From contig JARWIR010000010.1 of assembly GCA_029959085.1 (NCBI GenBank), forward strand, positions 16,637,001-16,701,000: a stretch of DNA of 64,000 nucleotides, in the 5' to 3' direction. Origin of the DNA: Nemophila menziesii. Its lineage: Eukaryota; Streptophyta; Magnoliopsida; Boraginales; Hydrophyllaceae. The notes under the pieces were generated by a model that did not search any database, had not been told where the DNA came from, and was given only the letters and a program-made list of their open reading frames with translations. Positions 32,092 through 44,585 of this stretch are shown here, piece by piece (the stretch's first letter is position 1; the number at the start of each line of letters is the position of its first letter). The position numbers and the translations under genes are program-made.

Positions 32092-32571
32092 ATGACAAAC
32101 AGAACATATGCTATGGATTATAAGAGGAAGTGTTACATCCTAGGGAAGAACAAAAATTTGCCTGGAGCTACAATTGAAATGGCCATTGATCTTGAGGAGC
32201 CTATTGAACAAAAACAACAAGAAGAGGCACATGCACAACAACTACACAAGAAAGTCACAGCTAGGATGAAGGTACCATCAAAGCCTAAGGAAAAGACACA
32301 AATTCAAGATCAAGGTTCTTCTTCTTCCTCTCAGAATAATTTTTGCACACCCCCATGGGCTATCAAATTGCAACAAGAAGTCAATCATCTAAGGAAACAA
32401 AACATAGCACTTTGGGAGGAAATTTCCAAGATTAATTCACAATTGGAAGAGGTAACTACGATCATGGATATTGATAATTATTCTTCGTCTTCGGAGGAGG
32501 ACATAATGGATCTTTATGGCCAGGTACCCTGTTCTAATTCTTCTTCTCAATTGATGGTAGGCACTATGTAG
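32092..32571 (+). CDS. Element C extra ORF, 159 aa, coiled-coil, function unknown
   Basis: An intact ORF in the place where Athila elements usually carry an env-like gene, about 930 bp after integrase and 1.4 kb before the LTR. It starts 10 bases after a PPT-like TTGAGTTTGGGGT. The protein has a basic N-terminus (YKRKCYILGKNKNL), an E/Q-rich stretch (EEPIEQKQQEEAHAQQ), a short SSSSSQNN linker, the motif TPPWAIKLQQEVNHL opening a heptad-like coiled coil at about residues 85-125, and an acidic serine-rich end (NYSSSSEEDIMDLYG). No signal peptide or membrane segment is visible, so it does not resemble an envelope protein. It is open while pol around it is broken, though at 159 codons that could be chance. 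A frameshifted homologue exists in B (25039) and perhaps a shorter one in A (21153). I do not recognise the family. Confidence 0.6.
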   Translation: MTNRTYAMDYKRKCYILGKNKNLPGATIEMAIDLEEPIEQKQQEEAHAQQLHKKVTARMKVPSKPKEKTQIQDQGSSSSSQNNFCTPPWAIKLQQEVNHLRKQNIALWEEISKINSQLEEVTTIMDIDNYSSSSEEDIMDLYGQVPCSNSSSQLMVGTM

Positions 32572-34003
32572 TTTAGTTTTTAATTTTATTTCTTTATTGA
32601 GTCTTTTTCGAGTCGTGGGGACACGGCTCACTTTTGAGTTTAGGGTGGGGTTCGTTGCCTCATCCAAATTTTTCGTGTTTTACATGCTTTCAGAAAGATT
32701 GTTTTAGGGTTGCGTTCGACTGTAGAGTATTTTAAATGCCCCCATCAAGCATGATTTTCATGAATTTATGATAGAAAATAGTTTACTTTAGGAGTTAATG
32801 TAAAACGCACTTAGATTGCATGCGAATATGAGATAATTGATAGGAAGAATTAATGAATAATGCAAAAGAAGTAAACTTGTTCTTAGGGATAATGAGTGGT
32901 TTGTAGAACGTGAGATATGAATGAGTAGAGAACCCACTTAGGTATGAACTAGAGGCAAGCCGTGTAGATAGGGAAATGATAGAGGTATTTCTTTGTTAAC
33001 CCTTCGAATCCTTTTTGGCCTTCTATCCCTAAATTAATTATATCCTTCTTAGCCAAATTTTTAGCCTTTAAGCCTTTCTTTTGTCGCCACATTATAAGCC
33101 AATATCCCTTTAGATTGTTAGGCATGACCATATGACCCGCACTTGAATCACGATCCTGAGACTTCCTGTCTTGAGCTTGAGTTTGGGGTGGTGGGTCCAC
33201 TATTATGGGAATTTATCATTGGGTTGGGATTTTTGAGCTTATCAATTGTAATCTGTTTAGATTTTGATGATTCACATGTTTATTATATTGTAACCCTTTA
33301 CCGGGGTAAGAGTAAATGGAAAGAAAAAAAAGATTTTTTTTTTTAATGAAAAATAGCATGATATCTCAACATCAAAAAGAGAGTCATGACTATACTAACA
33401 AAAATAAAATTTTCATATGAAAAGAATAAATATTTGGACCGACAAAGAGGAAAATTTTAGGTGAATCATCTTTAGTGCTTATTGGGTTAAATTGGGGACT
33501 CTACATTAGCACGTCAAATGGGTTGAGTGAGAACGTATTCGAGTGTAAACTCAAGCTCTTGGAGAGTTTGTTGATGGTAAGTGAGGAGAGAGCGAAAAGC
33601 TCACTTCAAATTTACCAAATATACATACCATACCGTCCTTCAGCCTATGTTAAAACCATAAAGACCTCGTGATTCCTAGATGCATAGTGAGTTAATGGGG
33701 AGTAAGCTAAGTGGAGCGTTCAAAGCAAGAAAAGATCGAGGAACGCCCTATAGTCACCATCTTGAGATAAGTGTAAGTGTAACCTTCTAGCATTGTGAAT
33801 TTAATTTTGGATTGATATTATTTTGTGTTTGATTTTGCATGATATGTGTATGTGTATATTAATTCTTAGATGATACTTTATGAGATATGTTTTAAGTTTT
33901 GCTTTGGGAATATTTTCTATATTATACCTTCTGCGTTCACCTAAAAGAGGCCTTTGTTTTTATTTTAATTTGTCGGGACGACAGAGGTTTGAGTTGGGGG
34001 TCT
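32572..34003 (+). other. Element C 3' region after the extra ORF, with PPT
   Basis: Stem-loop GAGTCGTG-GGGA-CACGGCTC at 32610-32629 (G-U wobble kept), PPT-like motif 3 at 32634-32646, motif 4 at 33177-33189, AAGTGAG/CTCACTT stem at 33579-33606, and the true PPT at 33989-34003 before the LTR. The CTTTGCCGG/CCGGCAAAG pair of A and B is damaged here (CTTTACCGG, CCGACAAAG). Confidence 0.75.
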
Positions 34004-35782
34004 TGATATCTCCCTATTTGTTCTAATTATTAGCCTTCTGGAGACATCATTTTAGGTGAATTATTGACTTATTAGCTAGACTTTTATGCTTATTTTGTCA
34101 TATTACACTTTCTGCCCTTGGAATTAGAATATTTGCATTTTTAGAGCTTTTGTGCGTTAATTTGATTATTTTTAGTGCAAAGTTAGTATGTTCTTAAATT
34201 TCAATACAAGAGGAGAAGTGAGAATTAGAGTCTTAGCTTATTTTTAGTGTGTGAGGAAGTATTTTATTCGAGTTTCTACTTTTAGAGTGCACTTTCTTAT
34301 TTTTAGTCTTGAATTATTGATTTATTATTTTTAAAGCATATGCGGTTTAATTATTTATTTAATGTGAAGAATTAATAGGTATATGGTAATTAGTTAGAGA
34401 ACAAGTCAAGTCTAAGAAGTAAAGGAAAGAGATTTATATGGAAATAAGAAGATTAAGGAAGGATATATGCAAAGAAGGAAAATATAAAGCTGCCAAATAA
34501 ATCTGAAATTCCAGCCACGTTCTAAAGACGAGCTCATAACTAAATATTGGCTAGGAATTTGGGAGAATGGTCTGGACCAATGGATAGAGATTTCCGAGAA
34601 AAGCGGTTTTGACTATTGGAACGCGTCAAACGAATAAGTATTGAAAGAGATATGACCAAAACATATCAGCAGCAGAATCTTACCTTTCTTAGATTTTAGG
34701 GCTGCGAATTAAAGAGTTCTTTACTTGTCTTCCACTCCAAGTAAAACCGAATTTGGGCTTCCTAGCACCTATAAATACACCCCTTAGCCTCCTTTTTTAC
34801 CTACACTTCATATAATTATCAAAGAGGCTTAGGATTCAAGTCAAAGCAAGCAGGAAGGAAGAAGCTAAGAGCTGGAGCAGTCATCTTCTCCGATTCGCAG
34901 CCAAACCTAACCTCTTAATTAGGTTTAATTTATCTTTCTTTCTGTAAACATTATGTCTTTTAATTTTATTGTCTTATCTTTATTTTCCGTTATAAGCTAA
35001 ACTTCCTAAGTGCTTGAGAATCACTATATGGGTTGAACTTTAATTTATTTAATTGATGTTCTTTGATTTGGGATTTTTATAATTTAATTCGAATTGAGTA
35101 ATTTAGTATTGTTTATTATCGTAAGGTTATTTCACTATCAATTAATTAGCTAATCGAAGATAGGTCATAGTAATTAAGTTATTCACTAGTGGCGGTGATC
35201 ATCTTGACGGGGGTTTAATTACAGACATAGGTAATAAATGTAAGATAGAAATTATTGATCCTGACGGACTTAGTTAATCTTATAGCCAATTGGGTAGAGA
35301 ACTTGACATTCGAAGGTGGATTATGATCGCCCTGGCGGGATTTGTAACATATGAGAATAGCTCCTAAGTCTACCCTAACGGGGGTTAGGAGAATCTAGAA
35401 TCCCGACTATTACTAGTTACTAATTTGTCCCTTAAAGAAGCATTGATTAAGTTTATTTTGGTGAAACCCTAGCGTGACTCAAGTACTATTCTCTCATCCT
35501 TGCGTCTCTTCGTATTTTATTTCATTAGTCTTGATTTAGTTTAATATTTACTTTATTTGCACTTTAGTTCTTAAAAAAAAACAAAACAAAAAATCTATTT
35601 CTTTTACTTGTAATTGTCATTCAAGCAACTATTTACATTTATTACATAACCCCTTAGTCTTACCTAATTCGTCCCTGAGATCGAAATCCCGTTTACCGGA
35701 TATTACTTGGACGACCCGTACACTTGCGGTACGTGTCTTGCCTTTTTAGGTGTGTTTATTTATAACACACAAGGAGACACCA
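34004..35782 (+). repeat. Element C 3' LTR (1779 bp)
   Basis: TGATATCTCC to GACACCA, the same length as the element B 5' LTR and of the same subfamily but visibly more diverged. Inverted repeat partner GGAGACATCA at 34040-34049; TATA box at 34770-34777; the TGACGG words are conserved near 35205, 35261 and 35370, some mutated. The matching 5' LTR is not in the window. Confidence 0.9.
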
Positions 35783-36854
35783 CATGGTACCACCAATTTC
35801 CTCATCTGGAAATGGATCCTAATGTCTTTAACTATGAAAGAAACCAACTTACCCCGAATGGGAATTCTTCCATCATTATCCCGGCTAAAGAGGCCAAGAT
35901 AGAAATCTCTTACTAGCTCAATTATCAACTTTGAGTGCTTCATTGTGAAGGTCTTCCATCCTTATCGTTCCCCGATCTAAAGAAATTCTTTATACTTTCC
36001 TTTTTCCATCTTCTCGTGAAATTTGCGCTCGTCTGTGAATTACAAAGTAGGTACAATTTGAATTGCAATAGACTATAGGGCCCTAGAATTACCGGTTTTG
36101 TTGGTTGGAGGTACCTTGGCTTTGAGAGGTTGTGGAGTCTTCTTCTTCAGTATCTCGATTGCTTGAGCACTCGACTCCACAACAACCGGTTTCTCTCTAA
36201 CTACGTTACTGTTCACCCTTTTGCCTCTTTGATTTACTCACATAAAACTCGAGTTGTTTCCTCTTATTCTTACCTAAATTTGTATTTGAACTCTTCTTCA
36301 CCTCTCTCACATTCACAAGTGTCTCGAATCTTCGCGCCGTCTTCCTTCTCCCTCAACTCAAAATTTTACCAAGTCTTGAAACTTACTCTTGAATGGATGA
36401 ATGAGGTAATATTTGTAGATGAAGATGTGTAATGAATGTGTTTTTCTATTTGGGTATGGAGGATTTATGGTGGAATAAGAAGGAATTTAAGAATTAGTAA
36501 AAAGGATTTTTTGAAATTTTCTGGTTTGATTCTTGATTTCTTGTGTTGTTGAAATGATTTTGGATGGTGATTGTTGTTAGGAATGATGTATGGATGATTT
36601 TGAGTGTGAAATATGGGCTGTTTAGGTGTAATTTGATGTTTAGTTAAGCTTGTGCCAAACTCCGATGGTAGTTGAAAGCTTGGGGAAGAAGAAGGTTTGA
36701 AGGTTAGGTCAAAGTTGTAGTTGATATTAAGCTTTCTTCTTTCTTTTTTTTCACAACACGGTGCACCACGACTCTCATGAGATATATCGCACCTATTGTA
36801 CAACTCAAAAAATCTCTGCCTTCGACAATCGTGGACCAGTGTTGGGCCCGGGCG
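35783..36854. other. Unassigned repeat-like sequence, possibly minus-strand retroelement 3' region
   Basis: No convincing gene. On the minus strand, 36855 down to 36740 has a GGTGCACCGTG word, followed by a CA-rich stretch (about 36700-36450) and a GAGTTGAGGGAGAAGG motif near 36360, an order that resembles the cassette, leader and second PPT-like motif of elements A-C. A short frame (AIEILKKKTPQP) follows. Low certainty. Confidence 0.3.
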
Positions 36855-37900
36855 TGTGATAAAATAATTATGAAAAGAAAACGCGCACACCTCGGAAACC
36901 AAGATTAACTCTCTGCAAGTGTACGGATAGTTACAAGTAAAACGTAAGTAATAAGTGTTCATTCTCAGGAATTTAGGTAGCTACTCTAATTCGTGTTCAA
37001 TATTAGCTTAGGTGGTTATGAGTGTTCAAATTAAGAGCAAGTAAATTGAATGTATTTTTTGTTTTCTAAACTAGTAAAACTAGAAAAAAAGCCAAGGATG
37101 CTAGTAAGAATCTATCTTATTGAAATACGTTTCTATGAATAATGGGTGAATGGGCGATGTTTCATATTTATCAGGATTCTAGTTCAATCTAAGTTCTCTC
37201 AAGGGCGCACTTAGCTCTCTACCTTATTCATCTTTCTACTTTCGGGTAGGTTTAAGTTCCTCTTACCCTATAGACTACGTAGCATGCCAATATCGTCTGA
37301 TAAAAGGCAGTAGGCGCTTGTATACTAGTTTTGTAGTATCATCTGCCGGGTGTTAGGTCAATTACGACAACTCCTACTACTTTGGCTAGAGCACAAGTAC
37401 AATTATAACACATATGCAAACAATGGAAATATAATTTAAAACCTAATTCAATTAAATACAAATATCCCAAATGCAATTAATAGCAAAACAATAATCGTTT
37501 GTTCATACAATAATAATTTTAAGCAAAAGATAAACTAATAATGCATAATATATCCTTTGAATTAAATAGCTCAGAATTAATCTACAGACAAATTAAGATT
37601 AATACTAAATTACCCAAAAGGTTTAGAAATGGAGAAGCGTAGACGTGTTGCGGTGAGGCTCCAACATTGTTTCTTCCTCCTCTAGATCTTCTTGACTGCT
37701 TTTGTGGTTGAATTTCTTCTTGGAAACTGAGCTCTGGAAGACAAAAGATGACATAATACTGATATGAGCTGATATTTATAATGTTTAAATCGTTTAAGGT
37801 GGCCTTTGGACTCATTTAAATGATCTAGCCCATCCCAAAAACGTTTTACTGCAAAAGGGGACATGTTCGAGTCACGCCAGCTACATAATGCATAACTTCT
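36855..37900 (-). repeat. Minus-strand gypsy LTR-like segment
   Basis: On the minus strand it ends TTATCACA and contains CCGTACACTTGC about 80 bases before that end, the word also found near the 3' end of the LTRs of A, B and C. The other boundary, PBS and target duplication were not found, so this may be a truncated or solo LTR. The upper boundary is approximate. Confidence 0.45.
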
Positions 37901-37974
37901 TCGTTAAGACTTTGAATTGCAAAATCTCAGTTGCCACGCGACCGTGATTAAAATCCCTATTATTCAAACCTTCT

Positions 37975-38720
37975 GTAGCGAGTCGAGTCTAGTAAAGCAA
38001 GACCTAAGTGGCCTCCCTAGTGAAACCTCGAATAACCTCTCCTATATGGAATTCGTCCACGGGATAGGCCTGAGAGGTCACCGTGGTCAAACCTCTATTA
38101 AATCCTCCACACGATTTATTGAGTCCATTTGATGACCGAATGGACCACTCTCGTAAAACCTCAATTAAATAAGCCAGACAATTTATCGAGTCCAGTAAAT
38201 GACCTAATGGGCCAATCGAGTAAAACCTCGATTAAATACTCTAGAGGGGTTATCAAGTCTAGCGAAGGACCTAAGAGGTCACCTTGGTGAAACCATGATT
38301 AGATCTTCCAGCCAGGTTATTTAGTACATTGGATGACCTAAGGGACCACTCTGGTAAAACCTCAATCAAATCCTCTAAACAGGTTATCGAGTCTAGTGAA
38401 TGACCTAAGGAGTGACTCGGGTAGAACCTTGATTAAATCCTCCAAAGGGTTTTATCGATTCTAGGAAAAGACTTGAGGGACCACTCTGGTAAAACATCAT
38501 TTAAATCCTCCAAACAAGTTATCAAATCTAGTAAATTACCTAAGGTTTCACTCTAGTAAAACCTCGATTTAATCCTCCAGACTAGTCATCGAGTTCAGCG
38601 ATGGACATATGGAGTCACTCTGGTTAAACGTTGAGTAAATCTTCCAAATGGATTATCGAGTTCAGCGAATGGCCTAAGGGGCACTCATGTAAAACCTCGG
38701 TCCAATCTCCCAAAAAGGTT
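37975..38720. repeat. Degenerate tandem array, about 67-bp monomer
   Basis: Ten or eleven imperfect copies of a unit of about 67 bp: AACCTCGATTAAATCC, then GGTTATCGAGTCTAGTGAA, then TGACCTAAGGGACCACTC. Copies differ from each other at many positions, so the array is old. It passes without a break into the related 103-bp array. Confidence 0.85.
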
Positions 38721-39790
38721 ATTGAGTATGAAATTATTCCATCAATATGGAACTTTGACCTAAAACCTATGAAGGTTAACACAATCAATTTTAAGAAACC
38801 TTAGTACAATACATCGAAAGGTTATCGAGTATTAAATTATTCCATCAACATGAAACTTAGACCTAAAACCTATGAAGTTTACCATGGTCGATCAAACCGA
38901 CCTCGGTTCCATCTCTCAGAAAAGCCACTGAGTACGAAATTATTTTATCAATATGGAATTTTGATATGATATCTACAAATGTTAATATGTTTGATCTAAG
39001 AAACCTCCATTTAATCTCTCATAAAGTTTACTGAGTATGAAATTATTCGATCAACATGAAATTTTGATCTAAAACCTGTAAAGCTTAGCACAGTTGATAT
39101 AAGAAACCTCGGTTTAATCTCTCATGTAGGTTATTGAGTATGAATTTTCCATCTACATAGAATTTCTACCTAAAACCTATGGATGTTAACACGATCGATC
39201 TAAGAAACCTTGGTTCAATCTCTTATATGGGTTACCAAGTATGAAATTATTCCATCAACATGGAACTTTGACCTAAAACGTATAAAGGCTTACATGACCG
39301 ATCCAAGAAACCTCGTTCAAATATCTCATAAAGGTTATCGAATATGAAATTATTACATCAACACGAATCTTTGATTTAAAACCTATGAAGGTTAACATCA
39401 TGCATATAAGGAACCCCAGTTCAATATCTCAGATGGGTTATCGTGTATGAATTTGTTCCATCAACATGGAACTTGGATCTAGGAAACCTTTTTACAATCT
39501 TGTTGAAAGTTTATCGTGTAGGTAATTATTCCATAACTATGTTACTTCGACCTAAAACCTATGAAGGTTAATTTGGTTGATCTAAATAATCTTAGTTTAA
39601 TATTGTATAGAAGTTATTGACTAAAACATTATTCAAGTGATGCGGAACACGACCTAAAACCTAATAAGGGTAACACGACCGAACTAACAACCTCGATTCA
39701 AATTCTTAGAAAATTTATCAAGTAAGAAGCCATTCCAACAACATGGAGTGTCCACCTTAAACCTAACTTGGTTGAACACGATTAAACCTC
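38721..39790. repeat. Degenerate tandem array, about 103-bp monomer
   Basis: About ten copies of a longer relative of the 67-bp unit. It keeps AACCTCGGTTCAATC, GGTTATCGAGTAT and TGACCTAAAACC but adds GAAATTATTCCATCAACATG and a GAAGGTTAACACGATCGATC stretch. A further piece occurs at 56534-56816. Confidence 0.85.
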
Positions 39791-40230
39791 CAAAAGACTT
39801 GGCAAGTCCCATTTACAGGAAATCTTGAGTGAAACCAATAAACTTGTAAGAAATCATGCCCCAAATTCTTAAGGGGTAGGTCGAAAGAAGAAATGAGACA
39901 TGCATTGACTTTTCTGTTAAAGGTAAAAAGTGTAAACTACCATCTTTGTGAGCAATTACTTGATGTGGAAAAAGGCACATATAAGAAGGTAAAAGAGAAA
40001 ATGCCCGTCTTTGCTAGGATAACGTCATACAATGTCAACCAACCACCAACGATATATCCTAAATCAGGAAAGGTGAATTCAAGATTAGAAAAAAATATGT
40101 TAGATATATTATCAGTCCAGAAGTGAAAATATAACTTTATTCTCAATGGGCCTCTCGGAAGAATGCCAGAACGCAAAAATGATTATGACATGATAAAAAG
40201 AGAAAAGGAAAAACAAGAGAAGCAAAAAGT

Positions 40231-40296
<66 letters not shown>

Positions 40297-41979
40297 CCTC
40301 CAAATAACATCAATTTCAAAAGCAAAAACAAAAAGCAAGACCTTCAAGCTAGCGACGACGATCCAGATGAAGAAGCCGAAGAAGAAAAACCAACATCATC
40401 TTTGGAGGAAAGGGGGGATGGGGGAGGAGCGTCGACCAAGGAGGCAATTTGGGTGTTCTCGAAAACCTATTTTAACTCTGGGTGAGTTGTGTAGAATTCG
40501 TCATGTAGCTGGCGCGTGCTGAAACGTTTTACAATAGATTCCTCAAAGTGCACCGACTAAAAGGAAGTATTTTCCTCCCCTGAGGAGTCGCATCGACATG
40601 CTATCACAAACCCTTGATAATCTTGTCCTTCTACTTCAACTCGTCATGAAGATCGCTCAGTTCTTTGAAAACTTAAACGTTTACCTCATAATGAATTTAT
40701 TTAGAGCAAAGGTAAGGTGCAGACTACTTGCAATCCTCTCCCATGGCCTCAACGATGGCACTGCACGACATAGACATCACGATAAATTTTATAACTTCAT
40801 CATGGAAAGACCGATGGTATAGATTTGAGCTCGAAACTGAAGAGAGAGAAATATGTGTGGAATGTGCTTGAATCACATTCTATTGATATAAGGAAAAATG
40901 AAAAAATAATGAAACATGATTGGCCCGAATAGGATATATATAGGTCATGAAGAAGTCCAAAGTAATAGGAAGACTCACCCCGTGATCGACGTAAACAATA
41001 AAGGAACCAAGAAGAAGTAATAAAGACGTCCCTTAAAATACATAAATGAGGCACTTGATTGTTAAAAGTTAGTGGGAACCACAAAAAAGGATTATCGAGT
41101 ACATAATGACACAATTATTGATAAAAGCAAACAAACACATTTAAATAAAAATAAAAGGGAAAACCATATGCATGAAGAACACACGTGACATTTCATGATA
41201 AAGATCTGAAAAAGTTCATAAGCTCGACCTTGGTTCAACCTACTAAGGGAAAATAGATCCCATGTACCCCCTACGAATAGGGAGTTCCCCAGATTTAAAA
41301 GGGTAATTGATAAAAATAAGGTAGAACTTTGAATTATCAAAATGAAGATATGTAGTTAGCGGTATCGAAATATATCAATCTTGAGCCTACCAAGCCAACA
41401 TGTGGGATACAACATTAAATAAGGCCACAACCGTATAGAGGAACATGGTAAAGTGAAAGTGTGGGACATGACATCAAGCCTGTATGCCATAATCAGATGA
41501 ACAGTTGTAGCATCCAATTTAACTAACCACTCACTAGAGAACAATATAAATATCGAAACTACATAAAAAAGAAGATATCAAAGAAATATAAACATGAATC
41601 ACTTGAATTAGAAAGAGATGATTGTAGTTATCTTACAATAAATGTATGCATAATTCAAGTAATCACAAGGCCATTCTGAGCTAAATCATTAATATATTTT
41701 ATCTTTCTCTAACTATTTTACTTGTGTTCAAACAAGTTTTTACTCACCAATCGAATCCAACACAACACTTAAACTGCTACAAATCACTCAACCAAATCAG
41801 TTATATTTTGATAAACAATAACTGGTAAAATCTGTCATATCAAGATGAATATGAAAGATAAAAGAAGAGAGACAAAAAAAATGCCAGTATAGATTAGAAA
41901 ATATGAATAAAATTTTTGAAATAATGTTTGGTATTGGTTATGAATACGGAGGATAAGTTAAGTAATCTTTTTTATTTAT
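39791..41979. other. Unassigned AT-rich sequence
   Basis: No recognisable gene. Short ORFs at 39893-40126 and 40598-40822 have no familiar motif. A frame after the (AT)n tract encodes an acidic DDDPDEEAEEEKP stretch (to 40485), which could be a low-complexity gene remnant. Isolated words near 41090 and 41220 resemble the array monomers. Confidence 0.35.
40235..40294. repeat. (AT)30 microsatellite
   Basis: An uninterrupted 60-bp run of AT dinucleotides, producing spurious IYIYIY-type ORFs on both strands. Confidence 0.97.
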
Positions 41980-42230
41980 TCTCGGACTCGGCTTCTAAAA
42001 GGTTTTGGGCTAATAAAAGAATTTGGACCGACCTGGATCTAAAATTGTAATAATTTTTGGCCTGAGTTAATTCGATATACGCTCAAACTTTAGTTTGGGC
42101 CATTTCCAAAATATTCACTTGTTACAAAACCCTAAATACTTATAAGAGTCTCGTAGCCGCCATATTTCCAACGAAACGTATAACTAAAGAGTAGTAGATA
42201 GAGAATAATCATACTAGAGGAAAGTAATAC
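41980..42230 (+). promoter_or_regulatory. Possible promoter of the JMJ-like gene
   Basis: Contains GGGCTA and TTTGGGCC (site II-like TGGGCC elements) near 42008 and 42093 and a telo-box AAACCCTAAA at 42127-42136, a combination common in plant housekeeping promoters. An ATG frame (MERNRNQRKSQ) starts at 42231 and a well-bordered exon-like segment (VDGKIVGHDISKI, 42677-42722) follows, but phases to the certain exons do not match, so the link is tentative. Confidence 0.35.
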
Positions 42231-43324
42231 ATGGAGAGAAATCGAAACCAAAGAAAGAGTCAAAATCACACTCATCAATGTTTTTTTGGATACAGGGAGA
42301 TCCAAAGGATCGTGACACACTCATCAATGTTGATAGGTAATTTTTTAAATACTTTCTAGATCTGAAATATATCTTTGTGCCTATTTAATGTTGTGTTTGA
42401 TGTTTTACATTGATTCATAATGTAAAATTCCACTGGAAAGTTAATTAACTACTATATTAGTGATTTATTTATCATTCTATGATATAATGAATTATTGATT
42501 TTTTGTTTATATAGTACTTTGTTTGAAAGTTTGTTTATTTATAAAATTTAAATAGAACTATTTGTTAAGATTATTTTATATTAAGTTCATTTAATCATTC
42601 AATTTAATATGTATCATATGTATATTATTTAAGTTGGATTTTATTTTCTAAAGTATTGTGAAATATTTTTTTACAGGTTGATGGTAAGATTGTTGGACAT
42701 GACATTTCAAAAATTATAAAAGGTAAATAATACAAACTTAAAATTATCCATACATTTTAATGGCTTCAATTTTCATTTTTCAGTTACATACATTCATATA
42801 TAATTTTTTTATTTATATTTTATTAATTTAAGTTAATTAGTGCATTATAATGTTTAGATGTTTTATGAGTATCTTTGCGTACTATATTATTTTCTACTTT
42901 TTGTTCTTCATTTTGCATAAAAGATATGGTAGGTAGACGTTTCATTTTATAGATAACACTGAATTCTTCATACATTCTATAAGTTTTTATATAAGATTCA
43001 TCAACTTGAATCTTCGCTTCCTAAAATCTTACAAAGCACCAGAATTTGTTCCCATTTCTCTCGTCATGTACGCATGAGAAGTGTGTACTTTCCAGATATT
43101 TATCTCTCGTTCTTAAGGTCAATAAATTAGATATGAATATATTAAGTGAGTTTTTCCCATAAATAACTATTACTAAAATCTAATTGAAAGTTAACGCAAG
43201 CCCAACCCTAAGTTTTACAATTGTAATTCATAGATTCGTAATACTCAACATATGATATTTGGACTTGCAGTTCTCTCTTTTATCTTATATAGTATATTGA
43301 TATGTGTTCTAGTTAAGTTGGACT

Positions 43325-44585
43325 ATAATTGTTGCGAGAATTACCGCTAGCGACCGCCCAAATCGTCGCTAGTGGTATGAAAATTGGTAGCTAAAAGTGA
43401 TTATCACCTTTAGCAATAGTTAGCGGTTGCTAAAAGGTCGATGTTAGTTGCTAGTCTTTAGAGGCACCCCTCTACCTAAAGAACTCTTTTTTGGTCTCTT
43501 AACGTGATACATTACCAACCAGCGGATTGCTCGCTAAAGTTAGGGTATTTTAGCTACCACTAGCGGTTGCAAGTACGTTAGTAGCTTTAACGACTATGTG
43601 TGACAATTAATACTTCAAACTCTTTTACGAGTACACAGTGGTCGCTAGACTTTTTTAACTTTAGAGACAACGTAGTGGTCGCTAGTACTCCCTTGTTCGG
43701 CCACTAGGTGGTCGCTTGAGTTGTATAAATAAAATTTAAGAGATTTTTTATTTATTCATTTAAAGTTCTTCATTACCACACCTACTAAACCCAAATTACA
43801 CTAAAAGCATACTAAATCTAAAATAATCAACAAATTTAAGTTTTTTTGCTATACAAAATAAAACCAACCAACTTATACTATTAGTCTGTATCGTATTCGT
43901 CCTGCTCAAGGCCAATAATCTCATCATCACTATCTGTATTCACCATCTAGTGGAAATCAACCTCATATGCATTGTAGTCTCAAGTATCGTGCGACTCTTT
44001 CTCATCATCTACAATAGTTGGATCATGCTCTTATCTATCTTGGTCTACTTCGGTGGATTCTTCATTATTCATGTTTAATCCATATATCTATAATGTGCCA
44101 TTCACAATAGGTATTGACTCAGAGGTATCAATCGTCAAAATGACACCCACAATATCTCCACTCCAACCGTGATGATCACTTATTTAACATTTTAAACACA
44201 ATAATATAAAGCATAAAAAATAAAAAATAAATTATGAATGGAAAATGAAAGAAATACCTCAACGAAATTAGTAGATTGAATGATAGAAATGAGTCCCACT
44301 AAATTGGGCTATCTTTGGTGGTATCCATGGTGGCACAAGAGATGTGGCGGAAAATGATGGCTCCATTGTGAGATTTTTTGAAATTGATTTTTTTTGGGAA
44401 AGTTATTAAGATTGTGGAAAATGATGGCCCCTTTAGTGACCGCACCACTCGTCAAAAGACTTAAATACTTTTTTTTATTTTTGAAAATCATTATTGATCG
44501 CGAAAATTCCTGTAATTAGCGACTACCTGGGTGGTCTTCAGAAGTGTGGTGATTAAAAGGCATCCTCTAGTAATGTAGTTTGAGT
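43325..44585 (-). mobile_element. Degenerate CACTA-like insertion in an intron of the JMJ-like gene
   Basis: Both edges (43340-43720 and 44440-44580) are dense in AGCGACC/GGTCGCT words typical of subterminal repeats. The interior on the minus strand (44075-43879) reads as an acidic, stop-broken C-terminal tail (MVNTDSDDEIIGLEQDEYD). Exact ends and target duplication were not resolved. Confidence 0.5.

Noticed and set aside
36465..36962. 165-codon minus-strand ORF
   Set aside because: It crosses an LTR boundary, has no motif and lies in CA-rich repeat sequence; probably chance.
37975..39790. Possible CRISPR array
   Set aside because: Units are contiguous and diverged without unique spacers, and the window is a plant genome.
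40112..40485. Several overlapping ORFs rich in IYIYIY on both strands
   Set aside because: They are translations of the (AT)30 microsatellite and have no other support.
42231..42722. First exons of the JMJ-like gene (MERNRNQRKSQ and VDGKIVGHDISKI)
   Set aside because: Splice borders look good but the reading phase does not join the certain exon at 44708; kept only as a tentative remark under the promoter entry.
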